From positions 1 through 9,633 of the forward strand of contig JBEKKH010000262.1 of the NCBI GenBank assembly GCA_050010815.1: a stretch of 9,633 nt of DNA, given 5' to 3'. How positions within the stretch are numbered: the first letter of the stretch is position 1; the number at the start of each line of letters is the position of its first letter. The notes under the pieces were generated by a model. It saw only the letters and a list, made by a program, of their open reading frames with translations, ran no database searches and was not told where the DNA came from. The position numbers were made by a program, and so were the translations under genes. The DNA is from Palsa-504 sp050010815. GTDB lineage: Bacteria; Actinomycetota; Actinomycetes; Streptosporangiales; Streptosporangiaceae. Positions 1 through 7,352 of the stretch are shown piece by piece.

Positions 1-1
1 G

Positions 2-1255
2 GATGACCGTGCGGCGGTGCTGGCTGCCGATCGCGGCGGGCTGCTGGCGGGGCTGGGGGCGCTGGCTGCCGGGGAGCCCGCCGCGCACGTGCTGCGGCAC
101 CGGGCCACCGAGGGCAAGACGGCGTTCTTGTTCACCGGCCAGGGTGCACAGCGCGCGGGGATGGGGGCTGGCCTGGCCGCGGCGTATCCGTTGTTCGCGC
201 GGGCGCTGGATGAGGTATGCGCGGTGCTGGACGCGGACCTGGACCGGCCGCTGAAGGAGCTGCTGTTCGCCGCTGAGGGGTCGCCGGAGGCGGCCTGCCT
301 GAACCGGACGGAGTTCGCGCAGGCGGCGTTGTTCGCGGTCGAGGTCGCGTTGTTCCGGCTGGTTGTCTCGCTGGGGGTCAGGCCGGATTTCCTGATCGGG
401 CATTCGGTGGGCGAACTGGCTGCCGCGCATGCGGCCGGGGTGCTGTCGCTCGCGGATGCGTGCACGCTGGTCGCGGCGCGGGGTCGGCTGATGGGCGCCC
501 TTCCGGCCGGGGGGGCTATGGCCGCGGTGCAGGCGGCCGAGGCGGAGGTCCGGGAATCGCTGGATGGTTTCGGCGGCCGGCTAGAGGTCGCAGCGGTCAA
601 CGGCCCGGCGGCGGTGGTGGTGTCGGGTGATGCGGACGCGGTCGAGGAGTGGCTGCCGCGGTGGCGGGACCGCAAGACGACGCGCCTACGGGTCAGCCAT
701 GCGTTTCATTCGCCGCGGATGGAGCCGATGCTGGCTGAGTTCCGGACTGTCGCGGCGAGGCTGGCGTTCGGCGAGCCGCGGATCCCGGTGGTGTCGAACC
801 TGACCGGCGAGGTGGTGTGCGGTGAGCTGGCTGACCCGGGTTACTGGGCCGAGCATGTCCGCAGGGCGGTCCGGTTCGCTGATGGGATGCGTGTCCTGCG
901 GCGCGAAGGCGTAACCCGGTTCTTGGAGCTGGGGCCGGATGCGGTGCTGACTGCTTTGGGCCCCCAGTCGCTAAACCTGGCCGATGATGACGGAACGCTG
1001 TTCGTGGCGGCGCTGCGGGCGGGCGGGCCGGAGGCGGAGGAATTCGCGGGTTTCCTCATGCGGGCGCACGCTGCGGGCGTGGCGGTCGACTGGTGTGCCT
1101 TCTATCAGGGCAGCGGGGCGAGGCGGGCCGGGCTGCCGACGTATGCGTTCCAGCGGGAACGGTACTGGCTGCCGCCGGGACGCTGGTCGGGCTGCGCAAA
1201 CATCCAGTCAAAGCAGACCCATCTGGTTACGCCAAGAGAAGAGGTTCAGGCATGA
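2..1255 (+). CDS. Type I polyketide synthase, C-terminal fragment (KS-AT linker and malonyl-type AT, no ACP)
   Basis: This is the 3' end of a modular PKS gene; the frame is open at the left edge and 417 residues are visible. Residues 1-40 look like the linker between a KS (outside the window) and an AT. The AT follows, with GQGAQ near residue 46, GHSVG with nucleophile Ser about 135, and HAFHS at about 233-237. HAFHS and GHSVG are the pattern usual for malonyl-CoA rather than methylmalonyl-CoA (YASH). The post-AT linker ends in the standard YAFQRERYW. Only 28 residues with no recognisable domain follow before TGA. A usual module would carry at least an ACP here, so the protein appears to end as KS-AT. 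The stop overlaps the next start (ATGA), so the two genes are probably translationally coupled. The PKS AT assignment is very secure. Whether an ACP lies upstream of the KS cannot be seen. Confidence 0.95.
   Translation, partial: DDRAAVLAADRGGLLAGLGALAAGEPAAHVLRHRATEGKTAFLFTGQGAQRAGMGAGLAAAYPLFARALDEVCAVLDADLDRPLKELLFAAEGSPEAACLNRTEFAQAALFAVEVALFRLVVSLGVRPDFLIGHSVGELAAAHAAGVLSLADACTLVAARGRLMGALPAGGAMAAVQAAEAEVRESLDGFGGRLEVAAVNGPAAVVVSGDADAVEEWLPRWRDRKTTRLRVSHAFHSPRMEPMLAEFRTVAARLAFGEPRIPVVSNLTGEVVCGELADPGYWAEHVRRAVRFADGMRVLRREGVTRFLELGPDAVLTALGPQSLNLADDDGTLFVAALRAGGPEAEEFAGFLMRAHAAGVAVDWCAFYQGSGARRAGLPTYAFQRERYWLPPGRWSGCANIQSKQTHLVTPREEVQA
122..1168 (+). other. Domain: acyltransferase (AT) plus post-AT linker, malonyl-CoA type, apparently active
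   Basis: Seen: GQG at 137-145, GHSVG at 398-412 with the Ser codon at 404-406, SHAFHS at 695-712 (catalytic His codon 698-700), VSNLTG at 791-808, ELGPD at 926-940 and YAFQRERYW at 1142-1168. GHSxG to the VSN motif spans about 131 residues, so the ferredoxin-like small subdomain is present. Known for the family: this domain moves an extender unit from CoA onto an ACP. Inference: malonyl-CoA is the substrate. It serves as the intact reference for the degenerate AT near 8952-9633. Confidence 0.93.
1234..1255 (+). promoter_or_regulatory. Ribosome binding site and ATGA stop-start overlap for the NRPS gene
   Basis: A purine-rich tract AAGAGAAGAGG occupies 1234-1244 and lies 7 bases before ATG 1252. 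The upstream TGA is at 1253-1255, giving an ATGA overlap. The good Shine-Dalgarno spacing decides this start over the earlier in-frame ATG at 1093, which would run deep inside the PKS reading frame. The overlap suggests coupled translation and balanced amounts of the two proteins. Confidence 0.8.
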
Positions 1256-4200
1256 GCCAGCACGAAGAGGGCATGCCGCATCTGTCCGCGGCTAAGCAGG
1301 CGCTGCTCGCGTCCTGGACGCGAGGCAGAGGTGACGGAGCGGGCACCGGGATCAGCCACCGGTCCGGGGAGGCGACCGCTCCGCTGTCATTCCCCCAGCT
1401 GCGGCTGTGGTTCCTTAACCATCTGGTGCCCGACAGCGCCGCCTATAACAACCCGATCGCCGTCCGGCTGTCCGGCCCGCTGGAGGTCGGGCTGCTCCGG
1501 AAATGCCTCCAGTTGATAGTTGACCGGCACGATGCGCTGCGCGCCACCATCGACGACGCCGACGGGAAGCCGGTCCAGGTCGTCGCCGAGCGCATGTCCG
1601 TCGCGCTGCCCGTGTCCGATCTGTCCGCGCTGCCCGCGGACACCCGTCAGGCCGAGGCGTCACGCCTGGCCGACGAGGATGCCACCCAGCCGTATGACCT
1701 GCGCCATGGCCCGCTGTTCCGGTTCGGCCTGCTCCGGCTCGCCCCGCAGGAACACATGCTGCTGCTGAACTGGAGTCACCTGATCTTTGACGGCTGGTCA
1801 CTGCAGATCTTCTGGGACGAGCTGACGGCCTGCTACCGTGCGCTGGTTCGAGGCAAGGAGCCTGAGCTGACGCCGCTACCGATCCAGTACGGAGATTTCG
1901 CCTGGTGGCAGCGCGATCACATGAACGGCGCGACATTGCAGAACGCGCTGGCATACTGGCGAGCCCGGCTGACAGGCGCGCCGACGACACTGGACATGCC
2001 CACCGATTATCCGCGCCCGGCCGTCCAGAGCTTTCGCGGGGACAGCGTGCGGTTCACTCTGGGCAGCGACATCGTGGGCCGGCTGCGCGCGCTCAGCCGG
2101 GATTGCGACGCCTCTTTGTTCATGACCTTCCTCACGGCGTTTACCATGGTGCTGTCCCGCTGGAGCGGGCAGCAGGACATGCTGGTGGGCAGTCCGATCG
2201 CGAACCGCACGCAGCCTGAGCTACGCGGCGTGTTCGGGTTCATCGCGAACACGCTGGTGCTGCGCGTCGATCTGTCCGGGAACCCGACATTCGCTGAGCT
2301 GCTGGCCCGCGTGCGCGAGAGCCTGCTTCAGGATTACGCGCACCAGGACCTGCCATTCGAGAAGCTCGTCGACGAACTGCGCCCAGACCGGACCATGAGC
2401 CATAACCCGCTGTTCCAGGCGATGCTGGCCATGAACAAGGCGCCTTCCCTCTCGTGGTCTCTTGACGAGCTGCGCACCACTGACGTCCAGTTGGGCAACA
2501 CGGGTTCGGCCAAGTTCGACCTGTGGCTGGTGATAGCCGACATGGGCGACGAACTGCCCGGTGAGCTGGAATACGCCACCGACCTGTTCAGCCGGTCGAC
2601 CGCGGAACGGCTAGTCCGGCATCTGCTGACGCTGCTGGAAGCGGTCACCGGCAACCCGCATCGCCCGCTGTCCGCCCTCTCGCTGCTCGACCCGGCCGAG
2701 CGGTCTCTAGTGGTGAGCACTTTCAACCGGACCGCGGTCCCCGCCGAGGAGCCGCAGCTACTGCACGAGCTGATCAGCGAACAATGCCGCCGCACGCCGT
2801 CCGCCGCGGCCGTTGTCTTCGAGCGTGAACAGGTCAGTTTCGCCGAGCTCGAGCGCTGGTCCGGCCAGATTGCCCTACGGCTGCGGCGACTCGGAGTCGG
2901 CCCGGATACCCCGGTCGCGGTATGCATGCAGCGCTGCCCGGGACTCGTGGCCACTTTGCTCGCGGTGCTCAAGGCCGGTGGTGCGTATGTGCCGCTGGAC
3001 TACGGCTACCCGGCCGCCCGGTTGTCCTATCTGCTCGGGGACTGCGGAGCGGCGGTGCTGGTCACGGACGGATCCTCCGCGCACAGGCTGCCTGACTTTC
3101 CCGGTACGGTGCTGAACATTGACGAGCTCTCCGCGGCCACGGACGAGGAGTTCCAGCCGGTCTGCGTGCGGCCAGACGACCTCGCCTACATCATTTACAC
3201 GTCAGGCTCCACCGGGTCGCCCCGTGGCGCGATGATCAGCCACCGGGCCATCGTGAACCGGCTGCGCTGGATGCAGCGCACCTTCGGGCTGACCGGCGCG
3301 GACCGGGTGCTGCAGAAGACACCGATAGGCTTTGACGTCTCGGTATGGGAGTTCTTCTGGCCGCTGATGACTGGAGCGACGCTCGTGCTCGCGCGTCCCG
3401 AGGGTCATCGAGATCCTTCCTACCTGGCCAGGCTCATCGCCCGTGAGCAGGTGAGCACCGTACACTTCGTGCCGTCCATGCTGCGCCTGTTTCTCGACGA
3501 GCCACTCGCCGCGCGCTGTCCGAGCCTGCGCCGGGTGATCTGCAGCGGTGAAGAGCTGCCGTACGCGCTCCAGCGCCGGTTCTTCGCGATCAGCGGCGCC
3601 GAGCTGCACAATCTCTACGGCCCGACCGAGGCAGCGGTGGACGTGACCGCATGGCACTGTGACCGCGATGATCCGGGGCCGAAGGTGCCCATCGGCCGTC
3701 CAGTGGACAACACCGTGATCTACGTGCTGGATGCCCACGGCGAGCCGACGCCCGTTGGCGTGCCCGGCGAGTTGCACATCGGCGGGATACAGGTAGCGCG
3801 GGGTTACCTTGGCCGACCAGATCTAACCGATGAGAAGTTCCTACCAGACCCATTCAGCCCACAGCCAGGCGGCCGGATGTACTGCACCGGTGACCTCGCC
3901 CGCTGGAGAGCCGATGGCGCGCTGGAGTACCTGGGTCGACAGGACCGTCAGGTCAAGATCAGCGGCATCCGCATCGAGCCGGGTGAGGTCGAAGCGGCGA
4001 TGCGAGAGCATCCATCGGTCCGGGACGTCGTCGTCATGGCCAGGACGGACGGGGGCCCTGACGATTCAGGCGCGGGGGGTACACCGGACGACACCGGATC
4101 GGCCGCGCGCCTGATCGCCTATGTGCTGCCCAGCACCGCACGGTCAGCGGCCCCGGACGCCGAGGAGCTGACTGAGGCACATGTGACCCAGTGGGCGCAG

Positions 4201-7200
4201 GTCTTCAATGACAGCTACGTTGTCTCAGCGGCTGACGATGACCCTGAGCTGAACCTTTCGAGCTGGACCAGCAGCTATACCGGTGCGCCGCTTCCCGCGG
4301 CGCAGATGCGGGAATGGGTGGAACACACCGTCGACCTAGTCCTCAGGCACCGACCTCAGCAGGTACTCGAGATAGGCTGCGGTACAGGGCTGTTGCTATT
4401 CCGCATTGCTCCGCACTGCGAAAGCTATTACGGTACGGACATCTCCGACACCGCCCTCGATATGGTCCGCCGCCATATCGCCAGTAATCCGCACCTCAGC
4501 AATGTGCGGCTGAGCAAGCACGCCGCCCATGACCTGGATGACATACCGCGTCAATCGGTGGACACGGTCCTGATCAATTCTGTTGTCCAGTACTTCCCGG
4601 ACGTGGACTACCTGCTCGACGTGCTGGCCGCCGCGAGCGAACTGGTCGTATCCGGCGGCCGGATCATACTCGGCGATCTGCGCTCCCTCGAACTACTCGA
4701 CATACTGCACTCCTCGATCGAGCTCGCTGCGGCCGACGATAACCTGCCGTTGCGGTCATTGCGCCAACGCGTCGCCCGTGGTGTCTGGCAGGAGCAGGAA
4801 CTCGCGGTCTCCCCTCGGCTGTTTGCCTCGCTTGGGGCACAGCTGACGAGGATGGGGCGTGTCGAAGTCCGGCTCAAGCCGGGCGGCTACAGCAATGAAC
4901 TCAGCCGCTTCCGCTACGACGTCATCCTCCACGTTGGCGAGGCTGACGAGATCACACGGCCACAGACCCAGTGGCTCGCCTGGGCAGATGCTGGAGCGGA
5001 GCGATCCGATTCCCTCCGTCGGCTCGGCGAGCTGGCCAGTGCCGCAGTCGCGGACGGCAAAGCGCTGGGTGTCACCGGTGTGCCTAACGGGCGACTGTCC
5101 GGGTTCGATACGCTGGTGGCGGCACTGGCTGACCCGGGCGACCGCACCGTCGGCCAGTTCCGGTCGACGGCCGAGGCGGGTCCGGCCCAGGGGGTGGAAC
5201 CGCAGGCGCTGTACGATCTGGCCGAGGGCGCCGGCGCGGCCGCCCAGCTCTGCCCATCCCTGTCCGGGGAGCTGTTCTTCGACGTCGCCTTCCATCCTGC
5301 TGGAACGGTCCCGCCCGAATTCCCGCTGGTCGCCGCGGCGAGAGCCGAACCGGCGTCGCCGCACCCGGCAACGAATTGGCCCCAGCAGGCACGGCTGCTC
5401 GCCGAGATGGGACCGAAATGGCGCGGCCACCTCAAGGACCGTGTGCCTGAATTTGCTATACCCGCGGTTTTCGTGCCAGTACCGGAGATTCCGCTGAGCC
5501 CTAACGGGAAAGCAGACCACGAACGGCTGCCTGTGCCGCCGCCGTCGACTGGTACGCCCTCGGGCGAGCACGTATCGCCAAAAGATGGTCCAGAAAAGGT
5601 GCTGGCTACCATCTGGTCCGATGTGCTCGGACTGGAATATGTGGGCGCCACGGACAATTACTTCACCCTCGGGGGTGACTCCATCCGTGCCGTTCGCGCC
5701 ATATCCCTGGCCAATCGAGCCGGCCTTCCCCTCGCGCCCAGGGATCTCTTCCAGTATCCCACCGTAGCCGAACTCGCCGGCGTCGCCGAGCAGCGCACCC
5801 AGCAGGAGGCCACCGCGCAGCTTTCATCGCAGGATCTTGATGACCGGATGCTGCGCACGCTTTCCGAGCGAGATCAACAGCGACGAATGCAGGTGCTGGC
5901 TGACCCGAACGTGATGGATGTCTATCCGCTCGCCCCGTTCCAGGCATACATGCTGAACGAAGCGCTGAATAATCCGGTACCTGGCCTGTATCTGGTGCAG
6001 CGCGTCGACACCGTCCCCAGCGTCGACCGTGAACTGCTCGAACGCTGCTGGAAACGCGTGACCAGGCAATACTTGGCGCTGCGGACCGGCTTCGTCTGGG
6101 CGGACCTCGACGAGCCGTTGCAGGTGGTGTATCACGAGGCCGACGCTCCGTCTACGTTCGCGGACTGGTCGAACCGCACGCCCGCGGAACAGGATGCGCT
6201 GCTCGCTGAGTATATGAGGGCAGACCAGGCCATAGGCTGCGCGTCGGCCGGGCTCGCGGTGATCCGGCTGTTTGTCGCGAAGCTGCGCGACGACGCCTTT
6301 TATATCGTATGCAGCTTCAGTTACCTGCGGCTGGACGGCTGGTCGGTCAGGATGGTCCTCGCGTCCCTTGTCGAGGATTACCAGCGTGAACTGGCTGGAC
6401 TAGCACCGGCTCCGGTATCCGAAGAGCCGTTCAGCACGTTCGTCGCGTGGACCCGTACGTACGGCATGTCGGCCGCTACGGAGCGGTTCTGGCGGCAGGC
6501 ACTGGATGGTCTCCCCGGCCCAGCGCTGCTGGCCTCCTGCGCGCCCGATAACCGTCCAGGTGGCCACGGACACGCCCGCCAGCATGCCTACCTGCCCGCG
6601 CCGCACACTGAACGGTTGCGCGCCGCCGCGAAACGGCTAAGAATGCCACCGAGCGTGTTCATTCAAGCCGCGTGGTCAATACTCCTTGCGCGGTACGCCG
6701 GCCGCCAGGAAGCTCTGTTCGGCGTTTACGTGAATGGGCGGCCGACCGGGCTCCCCAAGGTAGAGAACATCATCGGCCCGGCCATGAGCATTCCGCCAAT
6801 GCGGATCGTCTTGCCGCCACCGGACCGCCCGGCGACCGATCTGCTGGGGGAGGTCATGCGGGCTGGTGTCGATATCGCGCACCATCAATACGTAGCGCCA
6901 AGCCAATTCAGCAGCTGGGCAGGCATGCCGGAAGGTCAAACACTGTTCGACAACTACATGGTGCTCCAGAATCTCGACCCTGATCAGTGGATGTCGACAG
7001 ACCCGCTGCCCCTTGTCCTCACTCGCATGTCAACACCCATCCGGGTGGATATCACACCCGGCGTCGAAGTCGGCGTGGTGCTGTACTACGACCGTGGCCT
7101 GCTCTCCGATGAGTCTGCTCGCACAGTGCTCACTGATTTCCTCCGCGCGCTGGCGGCACTGGCAGATGATCCCGGCCAGCCGATCGCGAGGCTGGCCCGG

Positions 7201-7308
7201 GCGGCCAGTTCTGATAGCTGGATTACCACACCGGAGTTGATTGTCGATGGCGAGCTGAGCGCCGGGCAGATCACTGAGGCGAGCTACTTCTACGCCAGCC
7301 AGCCGTGA
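1252..7308 (+). CDS. Non-ribosomal peptide synthetase, C - A(Ser, interrupted by methyltransferase) - PCP - C-like
   Basis: This complete NRPS of 2018 residues probably adds one methylated serine to a chain from the preceding PKS. Order and rough residues: C 45-480, A core 504-960, methyltransferase insert 960-1390, A C-terminal lobe 1394-1430 (NGK Lys 1420), PCP 1445-1515 (GGDS, Ser 1477) and a second C-like domain 1555-1990. The first C keeps the catalytic His (SHLIFDG, His 176). The A pocket reads D-V-W-H-I-S-L-V-D-K, close to the EntF serine code. The terminal C-like domain reads SYLRLDG, so its catalytic His is replaced by Tyr 1691. There is no E or TE domain. The chain would be handed to the next protein, a KS-first PKS. 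It overlaps both neighbours or nearly so, as in an operon. Some ATA codons appear here, notably in the methyltransferase insert. I noticed none in the preceding gene. Family is certain. Serine is likely. The compound is not known. Confidence 0.96.
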   Translation: MSQHEEGMPHLSAAKQALLASWTRGRGDGAGTGISHRSGEATAPLSFPQLRLWFLNHLVPDSAAYNNPIAVRLSGPLEVGLLRKCLQLIVDRHDALRATIDDADGKPVQVVAERMSVALPVSDLSALPADTRQAEASRLADEDATQPYDLRHGPLFRFGLLRLAPQEHMLLLNWSHLIFDGWSLQIFWDELTACYRALVRGKEPELTPLPIQYGDFAWWQRDHMNGATLQNALAYWRARLTGAPTTLDMPTDYPRPAVQSFRGDSVRFTLGSDIVGRLRALSRDCDASLFMTFLTAFTMVLSRWSGQQDMLVGSPIANRTQPELRGVFGFIANTLVLRVDLSGNPTFAELLARVRESLLQDYAHQDLPFEKLVDELRPDRTMSHNPLFQAMLAMNKAPSLSWSLDELRTTDVQLGNTGSAKFDLWLVIADMGDELPGELEYATDLFSRSTAERLVRHLLTLLEAVTGNPHRPLSALSLLDPAERSLVVSTFNRTAVPAEEPQLLHELISEQCRRTPSAAAVVFEREQVSFAELERWSGQIALRLRRLGVGPDTPVAVCMQRCPGLVATLLAVLKAGGAYVPLDYGYPAARLSYLLGDCGAAVLVTDGSSAHRLPDFPGTVLNIDELSAATDEEFQPVCVRPDDLAYIIYTSGSTGSPRGAMISHRAIVNRLRWMQRTFGLTGADRVLQKTPIGFDVSVWEFFWPLMTGATLVLARPEGHRDPSYLARLIAREQVSTVHFVPSMLRLFLDEPLAARCPSLRRVICSGEELPYALQRRFFAISGAELHNLYGPTEAAVDVTAWHCDRDDPGPKVPIGRPVDNTVIYVLDAHGEPTPVGVPGELHIGGIQVARGYLGRPDLTDEKFLPDPFSPQPGGRMYCTGDLARWRADGALEYLGRQDRQVKISGIRIEPGEVEAAMREHPSVRDVVVMARTDGGPDDSGAGGTPDDTGSAARLIAYVLPSTARSAAPDAEELTEAHVTQWAQVFNDSYVVSAADDDPELNLSSWTSSYTGAPLPAAQMREWVEHTVDLVLRHRPQQVLEIGCGTGLLLFRIAPHCESYYGTDISDTALDMVRRHIASNPHLSNVRLSKHAAHDLDDIPRQSVDTVLINSVVQYFPDVDYLLDVLAAASELVVSGGRIILGDLRSLELLDILHSSIELAAADDNLPLRSLRQRVARGVWQEQELAVSPRLFASLGAQLTRMGRVEVRLKPGGYSNELSRFRYDVILHVGEADEITRPQTQWLAWADAGAERSDSLRRLGELASAAVADGKALGVTGVPNGRLSGFDTLVAALADPGDRTVGQFRSTAEAGPAQGVEPQALYDLAEGAGAAAQLCPSLSGELFFDVAFHPAGTVPPEFPLVAAARAEPASPHPATNWPQQARLLAEMGPKWRGHLKDRVPEFAIPAVFVPVPEIPLSPNGKADHERLPVPPPSTGTPSGEHVSPKDGPEKVLATIWSDVLGLEYVGATDNYFTLGGDSIRAVRAISLANRAGLPLAPRDLFQYPTVAELAGVAEQRTQQEATAQLSSQDLDDRMLRTLSERDQQRRMQVLADPNVMDVYPLAPFQAYMLNEALNNPVPGLYLVQRVDTVPSVDRELLERCWKRVTRQYLALRTGFVWADLDEPLQVVYHEADAPSTFADWSNRTPAEQDALLAEYMRADQAIGCASAGLAVIRLFVAKLRDDAFYIVCSFSYLRLDGWSVRMVLASLVEDYQRELAGLAPAPVSEEPFSTFVAWTRTYGMSAATERFWRQALDGLPGPALLASCAPDNRPGGHGHARQHAYLPAPHTERLRAAAKRLRMPPSVFIQAAWSILLARYAGRQEALFGVYVNGRPTGLPKVENIIGPAMSIPPMRIVLPPPDRPATDLLGEVMRAGVDIAHHQYVAPSQFSSWAGMPEGQTLFDNYMVLQNLDPDQWMSTDPLPLVLTRMSTPIRVDITPGVEVGVVLYYDRGLLSDESARTVLTDFLRALAALADDPGQPIARLARAASSDSWITTPELIVDGELSAGQITEASYFYASQP
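1384..2700 (+). other. Domain: condensation (C), first, LCL-like
   Basis: It opens with the C1-type LSFPQLRLWFL at 1384 and carries the core motif as SHLIFDG at 1774-1794. The first His of HHxxxDG is Ser, but the second, catalytic His (codon 1777-1779) and the Asp-Gly are kept, so activity is plausible. Later motifs include YGDFAWWQ, VGSPIANR, the GFIANTLVLR region and the HQDLPFEKLVDEL region at about 2341-2380, all usual for LCL-type domains. Its donor would be an ACP-bound polyketide chain, but the preceding protein shows no ACP at its end. Confidence 0.92.
2755..5540 (+). other. Domain: adenylation (A), interrupted, predicted L-serine
   Basis: A3 is YTSGSTG at 3196-3216, followed by SPRG where the usual Lys is Arg. 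The pocket codons are D 3334, V 3337, W 3346, H 3463, I 3538, S 3544, L 3613, V 3637, D 3640 and Lys 5509 (in NGK, A10). This gives DVWHISLVDK. Established knowledge: EntF serine is DVWHFSLVDK, and DVWHLSLVDK is another serine code. A5 (NLYGPTEAAVDV), A6, A7 (MYCTGDLARW) and A8 (KISGIRIEPGEVE) are intact. The domain is split after A8 by the methyltransferase and resumes with LKDRVPEFAIP near 5431. Serine is my call. A closely related hydroxy amino acid is less likely. Confidence 0.85.
4140..5425 (+). other. Domain: S-adenosylmethionine methyltransferase inserted in A (probably N-methylating)
   Basis: The SAM motif VLEIGCGTG is at 4363-4389, followed by YGTDISD near 4430, NSVVQYFPDVDYL near 4576-4614 and GGRIILGDLRS near 4654. 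SRFRYDVILHV ends the catalytic part near 4900-4935. After it comes the VTGVPNGRL-type region near 5071 and an FDVAFHP segment, as in the C-terminal part of NRPS N-methyltransferase domains. The position between A8 and A9/A10 is the usual one for backbone N-methylation. O-methylation of serine by an interrupted A domain has been reported in kutzneride biosynthesis, so the side chain is an alternative target. Confidence 0.88.
5590..5790 (+). other. Domain: peptidyl carrier protein (PCP)
   Basis: The sequence VLATIWSDVLGLEYVG leads into DNYFTLGGDSIRAVR. The phosphopantetheine Ser codon is at 5680-5682 (residue 1477), and a PTVAELA helix follows. It carries the activated, methylated serine as a thioester. 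Confidence 0.94.
5920..7215 (+). other. Domain: C-terminal condensation-like domain lacking the catalytic His
   Basis: It starts VYPLAPFQAYML at 5920 and contains LALRTGFVW..LDEPLQVVY, a motif style seen in C domains of the starter / modified-amino-acid group. The active-site motif reads FSYLRLDG: Ser (6319-6321) and Tyr (6322-6324) replace both His residues, while Asp-Gly at 6334-6339 is kept. Later parts (NGRPTGLPKVENIIGPAM, DNYMVLQN) are full length, so this is a point change, not a truncation. It follows a PCP and ends the protein, and the next protein starts with a KS, so ordinary peptide bond formation is not needed here. Possible roles are structural docking, modification of the serine such as dehydration, or none. 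Confidence 0.85.
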
Positions 7309-7352
7309 AAAGCGAGAACTCAGGTATTCGGAAGGGGCGCTCGTCGAGCATG
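7305..7352 (+). promoter_or_regulatory. Start region of the downstream PKS gene: GTGA overlap and alternative ATG
   Basis: Two in-frame starts are possible. GTG 7305-7307 overlaps the NRPS stop TGA 7306-7308, a common coupled arrangement, but has no Shine-Dalgarno sequence before it. ATG 7350 has a purine tract GGAAGGGG at 7330-7337, although its 12-base spacing is long. The choice changes the protein by 15 polar residues ahead of the KS. These could be linker or docking sequence, so the start matters for the handover from the NRPS. Confidence 0.55.

Noticed and set aside
1093..1251. Earlier in-frame ATG at 1093 as start of the NRPS
   Set aside because: The extra 53 residues read through the AT coding region in another frame and do not resemble an NRPS N-terminus. 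ATG 1252 has a well-placed ribosome site and an ATGA overlap.
1142..1390. An ACP hidden by a frameshift between the AT and the C domain
   Set aside because: None of the three forward frames shows a carrier-protein motif here, so a simple frameshift does not explain the missing ACP.
4756..5571. Long open frame on the - strand opposite the methyltransferase insert (271 residues)
   Set aside because: It has low-complexity Arg/Gly-rich composition, no domain motif and no start context, and it fully overlaps the conserved methyltransferase and A-domain tail.
7309..7349. Promoter or terminator between the NRPS and the last PKS gene
   Set aside because: The gap is at most about 41 bases. I saw no inverted repeat with a T run and no convincing -10/-35 elements, and the genes look co-transcribed.
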